This document shows, piece after piece, positions 1 through 11,000 of a DNA stretch of 22,087 bases. Numbering within the stretch: the stretch's first letter is position 1; the number at the start of each line of letters is the position of its first letter. The translations under genes and the position numbers were made by a program. The DNA comes from Pelargonium nanum (Eukaryota; Streptophyta; Magnoliopsida; Geraniales; Geraniaceae), in contig JAYMTF010001648.1 of the NCBI GenBank assembly GCA_036897485.1, forward strand, positions 1 to 22,087, written 5' to 3'. The notes beneath the pieces are model-generated. The model worked only from the letters and a program-made list of their open reading frames with translations. It ran no database searches and was not told the DNA's origin.

Positions 1-240
1 GAGAATGATTTGTCTAAATAAGGTAAATGATAACAAATCCATCGTAATTTTTTAGGTAAAAAACTCAATTTCCAAAATTTGATAATCAAATTGGGTCTTT
101 CACTTTTTTTTTTTTTTGACTAAAGTAAAAAATAAAAGAGTTAGTTACTTTAAAGTAATGGGATAAGCGTGTATTCCATTTGTAATTACCCATTAAACAC
201 ATAATTAGTAACCGCTTAACGAAGACTTAATAAAGTAGGT

Positions 241-297
241 GGCGCCAAAACAACGTAACCGTTTTTCTTCTATTTTCCTTCAAAATCCTATTTAAAT
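241..297 (+). promoter_or_regulatory. AUG8 promoter: E2F-like, MSA-like and TATA-like motifs
   Basis: GGCGCCAAAA at 241-250 reads TTTTGGCGCC on the other strand and contains the E2F core TTTGGCGC. The AACCGTT at about 256-262 reads AACGGTT in reverse, which holds the AACGG core of mitosis-specific MYB3R (MSA) sites. TATTTAAAT at 289-297 is a possible TATA box, about 30 bases before the CT-rich tract where the leader seems to start. These motifs fit a gene needed in dividing cells, but motif matches alone are weak evidence. Positions 1-240 are AT-rich and show nothing else recognisable. Confidence 0.45.
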
Positions 298-324
298 TTC
301 TCAATTTTCCTCTCTCTCTCTCTC

Positions 325-545
325 TAGACTCCACTTCATTTAATACATCTCTGTTTTCTCTCTCTCCCTCTCTGCTCCGGTGGCTACTCAGTTTCGCCGG
401 AGAATCTCCTCTCCGATCACCGGCCGCCATTTCTCACCTCAATTATTCAGAAACAAATTTCGACAAGATCGAAGTTTCTGGATTTCGAGAAAAACTCTTC
501 GCTGAAATCAAGGTTTTGCAGTACGGACGCACGTGATCGGTAAAG
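325..545 (+). other. 5'UTR exon 1 of the AUG8-type gene (predicted)
   Basis: A CT-rich stretch (CTCTCT tracts at about 310-326 and 357-372) is followed by moderately GC-rich, non-coding sequence that ends at a good donor, GGTAAAG|GTGAGC, with the GT at 546. The 5' boundary is inferred from the TATA-like motif near 289 and is uncertain by tens of bases. The exon would be joined across a leader intron of about 1.5 kb to sequence just before the ATG at 2167. Long leader introns are common in plant housekeeping and cell-division genes. Confidence 0.45.
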
Positions 546-2044
546 GTGAGCTTTCTCTTTGTTTCGTCTTCAATTAATTGGTTTTGTTTTAGGGTTTTAG
601 TTTCTGTGCGATGAGATTTAGCGTTGTTGGACTTATTTTCTGGGATTTGGTTTGTTTTTTCAAATTTCAGTGACAAATAGCATTAAGATTCAATTTAGAG
701 TACCCTTCAAAAAAAAAAAAGATTCACTTTAGAGTAGGTAAAAGATCCAGTTTAGTCATTGAACTATCTGTTTTGTTCGAAAATAGTCCCGGAACTTTAC
801 TTTGTTTCAGAGCAGTTCAATTATCTTTGTTTTGTTCGTGTTATCTCATTTAATGGTTCAGAGAGATTACCTGAAACTGTTAGATTGATGAAATGGTGGG
901 TTTGTGTGTCTCTAATTTCGCAGACACAAGCCTGTGAAGCTCAGACTTTATGTTGTTTCTTTATTTTTCTTCAGACCCTAATAAATGAGGAACAAACTTT
1001 TTTAATAATCTATCTGGTGAGTTACTATGGATTTTCGTGCTCCTAAATCTGGAAGGTGAGAAGAAAAAAATCCCAATTTAGTCAAAAGTAACATATATCT
1101 TTAGGGTTTACTAAATAGTAGTTCTATAGTATAAGTTTAATTAATTAATTAATGTGAAAATTGTTAGTGTGAAAGTGTGAATTCATAGGGATGGACAATG
1201 ATCTTTCTTGCACGTGGTTTCCCATGTCTCTTCCCATTAGCTTCTGCAGTTCTTGACCTTCTAATAATTAATGGAAATTAAATATTACCAATGCCATGGA
1301 TACAGACAAGATGCATTATTTTGCTCATTTATTTTTCTTAAATGTTTTGTTTTTAGTATGACAGAGATGCATGAGTAGAAATCCACCAAAAAATAGTTGC
1401 TATTAAAAGTAACTGAATTCACAGTTGAATTGAATTGAACCCTCCTAGAGCTGAGATGAGCTGAAGATGCTGTTGCTGAGATCACTTTCATTGAATTCCC
1501 TTTCATGAAAAGGAGTTGGGAGGGAACAGGAGCAGGCCAGAGGGGCTTGGGGTGTCTCACTGAGTGAAACCCATTTTCCAGCCCAGCCGACCATGGCACT
1601 CCCGTGAGAGAGGGACAAAAGGGAAAGTTATTAGACTCCCTACTCTCTCTCTTAACCTGCGCACCCTCTCTAGTCTTCCCATTATATTAAGGGTCCCTAC
1701 TCCCTACCCTGCAGATGGATCCTTTTATGGGTTACCAAAACCAACCTCAAATAATGACCTTTAATGGACTTTATGGCGATCCTCGGAGTTCTCTCTGACC
1801 CCAATGTATCCAAGGTTGTTTTACCATGATCTAATTGAATTTGGGGTTTTCTTGATAAGAAAACAATACCCAATTTGCTGTTTATTTGATTCAGTTCTCC
1901 ATTCCATCAACGGTCTGATCTTGTTAATGTAAAGATGTATTCTTTTCAATTCTGCAGCTTTTGCTTTCTTGATAGGGTTTAGTATTCCTTACTTTCCTTT
2001 TTTTCCATCTGTAGCATCTCACTTTTGCTCTGCATTTGTGACAG
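546..2044 (+). other. Leader intron of the AUG8-type gene (predicted)
   Basis: This is a gene-free stretch of about 1.5 kb between the predicted leader donor (GTGAGC at 546) and a plausible acceptor (GTGACAG ending at 2044). It is AT-rich and has stops in all frames, and its short ORFs look random. A repetitive patch lies at 735-845. A pyrimidine-rich patch at 1635-1710, with ATATTAAGG before it in the style of a TATA box, could be an alternative promoter, but nothing confirms that. Other acceptors (CTGCAG near 1957, CTGTAG near 2014, CTAG at 2152) are possible. Confidence 0.4.
735..845. repeat. Degenerate tandem 'agtccctgaactt'-type repeat
   Basis: Three diverged units of about 30 bases follow each other: one with TTTAGTCATTGAACTATC, one with AATAGTCCCGGAACTTTAC, one with CAGTTCAATTATCTTTG. 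Each is followed by a TTTGTTTC- or TTTTGTTCG-like spacer. The 'agtccctgaacttt' phrase is common in the ends of plant non-autonomous DNA elements. No terminal repeats or target-site duplication could be defined, so the element class is open. Confidence 0.3.
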
Positions 2045-2110
2045 ATTTATTGCGGAGAAAAGGATCTTCTTTTTGAGCAACTGGCTTGATTCCAATACGA
2101 GTGCATTTCA

Positions 2111-2180
2111 ATGTATTTTAGTTAGATGAGAAAATCTATCAATGTGGTCTAGTTTCAATTGTGTGGATGGATGTATGTGA
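2111..2180 (+). other. Three short uORFs before the AUG8 start, the last overlapping it
   Basis: Three upstream ATGs occur in the 56 bases before the main ATG at 2167. uORF1 is 2111-2125 (4 codons plus stop), uORF2 is 2126-2152 (8 codons), and uORF3 is 2142-2180 (12 codons). uORF3 is out of frame with the main ORF and ends 14 bases inside it. They matter only if this stretch lies in the mature leader. If the leader intron instead uses the CTAG acceptor at 2152, they are all removed or lose their start. Confidence 0.45.
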
Positions 2181-5100
2181 ATCAAAGCACCAACCACGGA
2201 AACACACAGAAGTGGATACCTCAAGACCACCACTGGTTCCGGCCGAAAGGAACAATGCAGTCACTAGCCGCCGGCCTCAAACAAGAGATGTTAGTTCTAG
2301 GTACAGGTCACCTTCTCCATCTCCATCAACAACTTCAGCACCTAGGCGTTGCCAGTCTCCGACACCGACAAGAACAGCGCGGACCACCTCCCAATTGGCA
2401 CCAAAGAGGTCCCAATCAGCAGAGAGGAAGCGCCCATCTACTCCACCCAGTCCTTCATCCACACCAGTTAAGGACTCATCTATACACATCCAAATATCCA
2501 CCAGAAAAGTTCTCAGCGGCCGCTTACCAGAGGGTTTATGGCCATCCACAATGCGAAGTTTGAGTGTTTCTTTCCAGTCTGATAGCATTTCCGTTCCTGT
2601 AAGTAAGAAAGAAAAACCAGTTACTAGTGCTCTTTCTGAGCGCCCTTTGAGGCCATCTTCAAATGTACATAAGCAGGTTGAAACGCCCACGGTCGCAAGA
2701 AAGCCCACACTAGAGAGGAAGAGGAGTCCTCTTAGAGGAAAGAATGTATCTGATCAGTCAGAGAATTCTAAACCAGTTGATAGTTTGCCTTCCCGGTTGA
2801 TGGACCAGCATCGATGGCCTAGCAGAACAGGTGGAAAGGTATTATCCAATTCTTTATCAAAAAGTGTTGATGTCATTGATAAGATGGCTAGGACTTCAAT
2901 TCCTCCAGTTGCTGCGAATAAGGGATTGGGATTGTCTCCGAGGAGACTGTCCCTAGATGGTGTGGTTAAACCACTACAAAAAACACCTAATGATGCTGCA
3001 AAATTATTATCAATTGATGATAGAGTTAGAATAGGGCTTCATTCAATTGATGATAATCATCTCCGGGTATCTTTAGCAAAGAAACTTATTCCAGAAAAAT
3101 CATTGGATAAAGTGACATCAACAACATATGCCGTTAGATCTCAATCTTTGCATAGTCCCATCTCCCGTCCTTCATCACCAAGTAAAACTTCAGTGTTATC
3201 ATCCTCTGCTTGTAGAGGTGTCAGTCCATCTCGAATAGCTATTACTAGAGGGATCAGTCCAACTCCAGCAAGACATTCAACTCCTTCTAGAGGGATCAGT
3301 CCTACTCTGGCAAGATCATCGAATCCTGCTAGATGGACCAGTCCAACTCCAGCCAGACAATCAGCTCCGGCTAGAGGGATCAGCCCAACTCCAGCAAGAC
3401 CATCAACTCCCCCTAGAGGGATCAGTCCATCTCGGATGAGGTCATACAACTCTTCTAGTGAAACCAACAGTTCTGCTTCTGTACTCAGTTTCATTGCAGA
3501 TTTCAGAAATGGTAAAAAGAGTTCAAGCTACATAGAAGATGCTCATCAGCTACGGCTAGTATATAATAGATACTTGCAATGGAGATTTGCTAATGCCCGG
3601 GCAGATGCTGCACTTCATATTAAGAAAGTGATTGCAGAGGTACATATAACTAGGCTACTTAAATTTAAGGTTTAATAGCAGTTTTCTAGTTTCAACTTGT
3701 TCTTATTAATCTATATAGGTCATAGTTTACTTTCAGTTTTTAACTTTTGTACCAAGATAGAATTTCGTTTTATTTTAGCATCTAACTTTTATCAAAACTT
3801 GGTTGGATGGTACAGAAAACTCTATACAATGTTTGGAATGATACTCAAGCTCTGTGCGATACAGTGATCTTGAAAAGGGTTGGCCTCCAACAGTTGAGGC
3901 TAGAGCTAAAGCTGAACTCGTTATTACATGGACAGGTAACTTTTCTTCTTTACGTTGGCATTTTAATTGCGGTGCGTGCGGACACACACACACACTGATG
4001 TTGTCAATTTATTATATTAGCTTTTCATGGTTGTTGTGATTATTATCATTTTTATTGCAATTTGCATCAATTTGATGCTCAAACATACTTTCATATGTAA
4101 TACCATAATTTGACAAATAATGGATTTAGATCCCTAGGTCTATTGATTATTACCTATCCAATGCTACCCTTCTCTCTTTAGCACAAGTGGCATTTGATGT
4201 GGTTGTTGATTCTGCTGTGGGTACATTTCGAACAGTTACTAACATGGTCTCAATGTTGAGTATAAAATCTAGAGGTTATGGGGAGACTGTAAGAAAGAAA
4301 TTCAGCACATAAGTGGAACAACTGGAGAAAGGATTGGGGAAATGTTACCTCACAATATATAGCAGAACAACAAACTGAAAAAAGAAATAGAAAAGTGGGA
4401 TGGAAAAGGATAGGGAAAATTGGTTTCATATAGGATATGCGGAGCACACAGTGATGATGTAAAGAAGAAAGCTAACAAGAAAACTGCAATCATAGTTCAA
4501 GTCAGTGCACGTGGCTCCCATCATTGAGCGGAATAACCCTCCCCAGACCCCAACAGTTTTGGGAGCCTCATGCACTAGGCCACCCCTTTTAGTTTTTCCA
4601 GTCAATCAGTGGGAATTGAGAAGGCATTTAATTAATTACCAAGCTTTAGCTTTAAAATGCAAAAAATAAGAAAATTATCCAACTATGAAATCATATTCTT
4701 ACTACTCATGTCTATTTGTTTTCCTTTTCAATGGAATATTAAGTTTTCTGTTACATATATGAAAATTTAATTTGTAACTCATTTAGAAAAGAAAGATGAT
4801 ATGTTCTGTATCCATACAGATTAAATTTATTATTCTATAATTTGCATGTATTCAAAAACAGTCTGGAAATAACAAACCAATCTTTTGTACAAAATTTATT
4901 TGTATGTGGGCATGGATGTATGTGTCATGTTTTCTTTAGTGCTGATTAGGATGCAAATTGAAATTCTGATCTTAAGTATCTTGTATGCACATTAGAATGA
5001 AATTCAGTTATTAAAGGGCATACCCTGCTATGTTTAGAAGCTTTCAATTTATGATATGAATTTTGTTTCTAAATTCTATTTTCTCAAGTTTGCCTTGGAA

Positions 5101-7212
5101 ACTAACTTTTACTGTGGGGATCTCATTACGAAATGATGCCATTTTCCTAATTTTCATGTATAATGGTTGGTTCAGATGGCTCTCCTTGATGATTGGGCTT
5201 TAATTGAAAGGGATCATGCTAGTTCTTTATCTGGGGCTGTAGAAGATTTTGAGGCAAGCACTCTCCGTCTTCCGGTTACTGGAGGGGCAAGGGTAAGGTT
5301 CACTCCACAGTGGTTGGAATTTATTCCTGATAGGAGGAATCTTAACATCAGTAGTGGTTTTTCATTTTTACAGGTAGATATTGAATCATTAAAGCTAGCT
5401 ATTTGCTCAGCTGTTGATGTGATGCAGACAATGGGATCCTCAATATGTTCTTTACTCTCACGGGTGAGATTCATTTTGTGGTTGTAATTTGATTGAGTTG
5501 TAAATAACATGTTTGGGATAAAACTGGATTAGCTCTTCTACTCTAGTCTATTTAGCTTGGGTAGATGTTTTTCTTACAACCATGCTAGAATTAGGGCTCT
5601 TTATGTCTTGTTAATTCTTGTTTGCATCTTCTTATTGTCTTGTTTTTTTAGCTACAGCAAGGTTTTGCCTTTTATGTAAATGGTTAATAATTTTAGCTCC
5701 TAGCTATATGTTTGTTTGGCTAACAGTTATATGAACAATCAGTGATTAATTCTGGACGCTGAACATAGTATTGTATCTTCTTATGGGTTGTAGGTGGAGA
5801 TGATGAACAGTTTGGTTTCTGAACTTGCTTTCGTAGCATTTCAGGAGAACGACATGCTTGATCAATGTGAAGCTTTATTGGCTTCTACAGCTGCTATGCA
5901 GGTAAGACAAAACATTGTGGTTGGATGCACGCCCAAAATGCATATCTGATCTTTGAAACTGCAAAATATTTTTTATCACGTCTCTGCTGATTAGCAGCGA
6001 GTACATTTCATTTGTTGTGTTATGTATATCAAGCCTATGAAAGCTGCAATTAAGCATGTAAGATTTGGAGAAAGTTGATTTTAAAGTCAAGTTTGATTCA
6101 TATCATGTCCAAGGGCTATTATTAAACAGCGTGAACATAGATCTTAAGGGCATGCTAGATCCTCTACCTTGTTTGCTAGTTTTCAGATAAGGGCAGCTAT
6201 TGATGATGTATTATGCTACCATCACTTGCTAATTCTATGTTCAAACCTGAAAGCTTTGTTTTTTTTTTCCTTCTCTTTGCCTTGAGAGCCCACCTTTGTT
6301 GTAACTCTCTTTACCCTGTTCTGCTACATATGACTTCTGCTGATTGATATTGATATGAGGGGACCAAATTTTACCCATTCCCCAAAAGGAGAAAATATTC
6401 AATCATCAATCAAGTCATTTGAGAAATTGTGACGTCCATTTTTTTAGAATAGTCTATTGACCCCCACAGGATATTTTAGGTGTTCCATTTGTGTTTTTTT
6501 TTTCTGGTAAAGGTGTGTACAACAATGACTATGTTGGGAAGTCAGTGAGTCTGCATATTAGGCGTCGTGTTGAATGGAAATGTTAACCTTGACTCCAGCC
6601 CAAAAGCTTAAGCTTTGGGGTTGGAGCTAAGTTTAACATGATATCATAGCTGATTTGGTTTGGGCCTAATGACCCATCTTTGTTGTCTCCCTCTTGGACC
6701 ACATGGAGGGTCTGTTGTGTTATCTGACATCCACGTGAGTTGGAGTGTTAATGTATCCTACATCGAAAGAATGTGTAGACAACCACCTTTGATAATATCA
6801 TGTTAAACTCAATTCCAACCCAAAAGTAGAAAGCCTAAACCTGGTTGGGAAACAAGTGGGTTGGGTTCAGTGAACGCGCCCACCCACCGTCAAGGAGATC
6901 ATTGGCCCGTCCTGATCATGTGCCAAGTTGGTCACATGGCCGACACCAAATTGTCTTGTGTCACATGGTTTAGAATCAAGAACGTTTCTCAGCATAGTTA
7001 TCATTTTTGTATTATTGTGTGTATGTGTGTGCCTGTCTCATTCCCATAAGGGGAGCTGTATAGGAATGGAACTTGTGAATTTTTGTTGTACATGATGCAT
7101 ATGATCTGATTGTGTTTTTGGCATCTACCAGGTTGAGGAGTGCAGCCTGAGGACCCATGTTATACAAATGAGAACAGATTGGGACAACAAGTTTGAGGTG
7201 AACCAGCACTGA
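2167..7212 (+). CDS. AUG8: QWRF-domain microtubule protein, AUGMIN subunit 8 type
   Basis: This is a plant-specific protein that binds microtubules and works with the augmin complex, which recruits gamma-tubulin to spindle, phragmoplast or cortical microtubules. Six coding exons join in phase 0: 2167-3639, 3816-3935, 5176-5292, 5374-5463, 5794-5901 and 7132-7212, giving 662 aa. The N-terminal 450 residues are basic, rich in Ser, Pro and Arg, and look disordered, as in the family. The QWRF signature is at residues 471-474 and opens the conserved DUF566 domain, which continues through helical segments such as [12 protein letters not shown] (about 534-545). The start MDVCES matches the usual family start; a GTG two codons earlier was rejected. 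Residues 361-416 carry four 14-residue repeats. The assignment to AUG8 rather than another QWRF paralogue comes from overall resemblance (MDVCES start, [25 protein letters not shown]) and is less sure than the family call. Confidence 0.93.
3247..3435 (+). repeat. 42-bp tandem repeat coding for SPTPAR units in AUG8
   Basis: Four in-frame units of 42 bp (3247-3288, 3289-3330, 3331-3372, 3373-3414) each encode 14 residues of the form [14 protein letters not shown]. A partial fifth (RGISPSR) lies at 3415-3435, and a related unit (RGVSPSR) begins at 3214. Each unit has an SP and usually a TP dipeptide next to Arg, the minimal site for proline-directed kinases. The sequence similarity at DNA level indicates local duplication. 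Confidence 0.9.
3936..5175 (+). other. AUG8 intron 2 (1.2 kb)
   Basis: The intron runs from donor GTAACT at 3936 to acceptor TTCAG at 5175. It is AT-rich with no coding potential beyond random ORFs. A short CA run lies at 3985-3995, and the only recognisable insertion is the SINE-like foldback at 4504-4600. Confidence 0.8.
4504..4600 (+). mobile_element. SINE-like fragment with GGGAGCC foldback
   Basis: AGTGCACGTGGCTCCCA (4504-4520) is inverted against TGGGAGCCTCATGCACT (4560-4576). Between them lies a CCTCCCCAGACCCC block, and CACCCCTTTT follows. The order 'ccctccccagacccc ... gggagcctcatgcactaggc ... ccctttt' resembles the 3' part of tRNA-derived SINEs that are common in plant genomes. No A/B boxes or target-site duplication were found, so this is a truncated copy at most. 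Confidence 0.45.
5902..7131 (+). other. AUG8 intron 5 (1.2 kb)
   Basis: The intron runs from donor GTAAGA at 5902 to acceptor ACCAG at 7131. The left half is plain AT-rich intron. The right half (about 6560-6990) is a higher-GC insertion built around inverted repeats, described separately. Confidence 0.8.
6593..6821. mobile_element. Foldback / inverted-repeat insertion in AUG8 intron 5
   Basis: A 34-base near-perfect palindrome centred on GCTTAAGC spans 6593-6626, with one mismatch and one G-T pair. Its right arm continues as TTGGAGCTAAGTTTAACATG (6621-6640) through GATATCA (to about 6646). This is inverted against 6792-6821, which contains ATATCATGTTAAACTC and CCAACCC. The arms are about 30 bases with a few mismatches and enclose about 145 bases. 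The insertion may extend to about 6990. No transposase and no clear target-site duplication are visible. It is probably a non-autonomous element or a relic of an LTR, but the class is undecided. Confidence 0.5.
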
Positions 7213-8078
7213 ACTCAAAAACCACAGCAATTCCTGAACACACATCCAAGCTAACAATTCACAGCTCCCACATTCAGCACAACACACTGACACAAGATAA
7301 TGTGTCTGCTTAATTAAATTAATAGGTCTAATCATATGAATGTAAATTGTTTTCTATTTCTTTTATCTTTCTTTTGGGTGGCCATATCTTGTTTTATTTC
7401 ATTTTTTTTTTCTTAGCAAGGGATATTAGTCTCCATTACATACATCATTCCCAAGTGTAATTTTTTTATTAGTCAAATTAATAGAGAGAAAAAGAAAAGC
7501 AACATTGAAATTCAATTCATGCACACAGCAAGTTTCAATGAGAAGTGATGTTCCATCAGAATTTAGCTAATTCACCTCTTGCTCAGAAGATTGCTCCTGG
7601 TGAGCTAGTAAATAAAGATAAATTAAGCTAGAACAAGTAAAATAGGGACAACCGAATAACGCACGTGTCAAATTCTCACACTTACCGTTTACTTGTCATG
7701 AGTAAACCAAAACTAAGCTAATAAAACTGTAAAGATCACTTTCGTAGAGGACACAATTGCACTTAGCACGTGCAACAAGCCTTAAAACCACTAGATTCTC
7801 CCTAATGAACGAATTTGGTCTCGTGAGGGTTTGTAGAAGATATATATACCCACATACATTACGCTAAACTAAATTAAAAAGAAAGCAAAATAAGAAATAT
7901 AGCAGTAGTCATTGGTAGCTTAGAAGTATCAAATATATAGAGAGAGTGATAAGCAAGCAACACAAGACTTGTTTGAATTCCCTTACAAAACTGGGTACAT
8001 TTTCATTATGCTACACACACACAAAAATCCACTCTATCTATCCACCTTTTATTGTTCAATATTCCATCAAATTGTGTT
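7213..8078. other. Convergent intergenic region between AUG8 and CESA7
   Basis: Both flanking genes end here (AUG8 on +, CESA7 on -), so the region holds two 3'UTRs. AATAAA at 7611-7616 could serve AUG8. For CESA7, TTTATT at 8048-8053 reads AATAAA on the minus strand, but it lies only about 26 bases past the stop and may be too close. The rest is AT-rich with no gene, RNA or element that can be supported. Confidence 0.5.
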
Positions 8079-11000
8079 TCAGCAGTTGAGTCCACAATGC
8101 TTGGTATCAGGTCCCTTTGTTTTCATGACAAATGGGTCAATCCTCACCCAAAGCAATGAGAAAATAGAAGCCAACAGTATTGACCATATCACCACAATTG
8201 TTGGTGTCCTGTTCTGTCTCCCCATCAGACCTTTCAGGAATGGATAGAGATGGACTATCACCCAGAAGGAGAAGAACAGCTTCCCGAACAACGGTCCCCA
8301 CGAGTCATACCCGTTGTTTATGGCATCAGACACTCCCGCCACGACTCCCACAAGATTTATGATCAAGATTGTTGTTGGAGGGATCAGCAGAGTTGTCCAC
8401 TTGAATGTGTATAGCTCCCCGAAGTCCTCGTCTTCTGTGGCCTTAGACGTCACTGTAAAGTTGGTCTCGATTCCTCCCAAGACTTTGAGAAGACCTTGCA
8501 CAACCGCGAATAAGTGAGCTGACACGCCTCCAATGACCCAAAACTGCTCGTTTCTCCACCATTCCTCGATGCTCACTCCACTCCACCTCAGCTCGAGAAT
8601 GCCCGTCGCGAAGATTGATATGAAGAGGGAAATGAAGAACAGACTCGCGAATGTGCTTATCTAGATCATCAAGAACATTATATATATTCAGCATCACAAT
8701 AAAACCCAAGAAGCTAAAAATAAATCTTGATGCAAATGTGCTTATCTAGATCATCATAACAAATCAAGAACATTATATATAGTCAGCATCACAGTAAAAA
8801 CCCAAGAAACTAGAACAAAATCTTGATGCAAATCTTGTTAATTACCGATGGCATGATGAATTTGTCAGTGAGCAAGCAAACGGCGGGGAGGATGCAGTAG
8901 GCGAGAAGAGGCAGCGAGGTGAAGGGGTAGATAGTCGTGTTGATGTACGACAATCTCTCGAGCCACTTGAGCTTCCCTCCCTTGTAGCCATACCAGAGAG
9001 GACTATGTCTACTAAAGAAGATCTCAACCGACCCAAGTGCCCATCTAAGCACTTGGTTGAGCCTATCTGACAAGTTGATTGGAGCTGAACCCTTAAAGGC
9101 TGGTAGCTTTGGCATACAATATATAGACCTCCAACCCCGACAATGCATCTTGAAACCCGTCAAGATATCTTCTGTGATAGAACCATAAATCCAACCCAAC
9201 TGCACAAGAAACAACCAAAAAACAAGTTCAGATTCTCAAGTTTTGCTTGAATTCTCCATTTTTCTTTGATCTTTGGTGTTTGTTACCTCAGTGCCCCATT
9301 CAGTTTTGTCTTCGTATCCACAACTGATGACATGAATGGCTTCTTTGAGCAAAGCTGCTGGGCTAGAGGAAGGAGGGACACCACCTTCTTCCATCAGAGT
9401 TGAAGTCACAAAAATTGCTGATTGCCCGAATTTCTGCTCGAAGTTCATTTGTGACATCAGCAGCTCCTTGTCATCCCCCATTCCTATTCGAGATTCAGCA
9501 CGAGTTCTTGTCAAGTTCAAAAACGAGTACTAGCTTACGAAGAAACTTTCTATCTGATAAGACGAGGAAATTAAATGTTTTCACAAACCTGCTTCTAGGG
9601 ATGCTTCATCGATATGTGAACCATGCTTAGAGTACTTGAGCTTCTTTCGGCGTCCAAAACACGGGCAACAATCACAGCTAACCATCTTCGGGCGCTTAGG
9701 ACCCATCGGGGGATCATACCCGTATAAGGCTTGTCTCCTGAAAACACAACCAGTACCAACATAAACTGGTCCTTGAAGTCCATCTAGACCTTTCATGTTA
9801 ATCTGCATATATTGGGGAAAAAACATCAATACCAGAGATATGATTGTGAGAATCAGAGATTGTTTTGTTTCGGTGACTTACATCGAAGAAGACTGTGTTT
9901 CTGTTGGCATAACGATCGTTCCTATCAATACCATCAAACCTCTGAGGGAATTGAACATAGCAAACCCCTTTCCCAACCTGTGGATCCATCAAGAAACACA
10001 TTGCTTCCCTCACAGCCTTGCTGTTGTTTACATAATGGTCACAATCCAAGTTCAGCATGAAAGGAGCATTTGTAAGCACCGCAGAAACACGAACCTGAAG
10101 ATTTTGAAAATGATCACGAGATGTCAGAACTGCAAGGTATGATATAACTGGCTAAAATGGTGAAATTTGATTCTAAAAACTTGTGATTACCAGGGCATTC
10201 ATGGCACCAGCTTTCTTGTGGTGTTGGAAACCAGGCCTTTTCTCACGGGACACGTAAACTAGGCGAGGAAGCTCGTTTCCATCAGTATCATGGCCTCCGC
10301 TGTGGCCTAAAAAGACTTGAATCATGCCAGGGTGATCCTTGGTATTGTTTCCTGGCCACGGTGTCCCATCTTGCATGATCCACCCTTCCGGGGGCACTTT
10401 TGTAGCCTTCGCAACGAGTGCATTTATACGAACCTTGAATTCTTCGTATTCTCTCTGCGAAAAGACATAAATGTGAGACTTCAATACAAAGCATTCCAAG
10501 TATACATCACTGAGGATGTTCATATATATACACAAACCTTCATGGCTCGGCGCTCCTTGACAAATGTAGGTTGGACCTTGTCCTTGAGGTAATCAATCTT
10601 GAGGCTGAAGTACATCTCAGGAGCTCGAGGCTCTATTTGAAATTTCTTGCAGAACGGAACCCATTTTCTTGCGAATTCAGCTGTCTCAGACAAGGACTCA
10701 AAGGTAAGCATAGAAGCTCCATCATCAGAGACATAGCAAGAGACCTTGTCCACCGGGTAGTCCACAGCCAAGATTGATAAAACAGTGTTGGAAGTAACAA
10801 GTGGAGGTTCCTTCATTGGATCCACTGTACTAACAAAGAAATCTACCGGAGACAGCATGTTAGGCTCGCCTTCCCGCTCAAACCTGCATAACAAATCCAT
10901 GAGCAACAGCACAAATATGAACAAATACTATTTGGGATACCATTGGATAGGTGTAAGATCAGTATGTGTACCTCAAAGAAAGGCGATCTAGATAGGTCTC

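Noticed and set aside
2159-2563. 134-codon plus-strand ORF overlapping the AUG8 first exon
   Set aside because: It lies in another frame of an exon whose own frame encodes a recognisable QWRF protein, and its sequence is low in complexity without domains.
3779-3815. Acceptor TTTTAG at 3778 as the start of AUG8 exon 2
   Set aside because: It would break the reading frame; the acceptor ACAG at 3815 keeps phase 0 and joins VIAE to KTLYNVWN, the family order.
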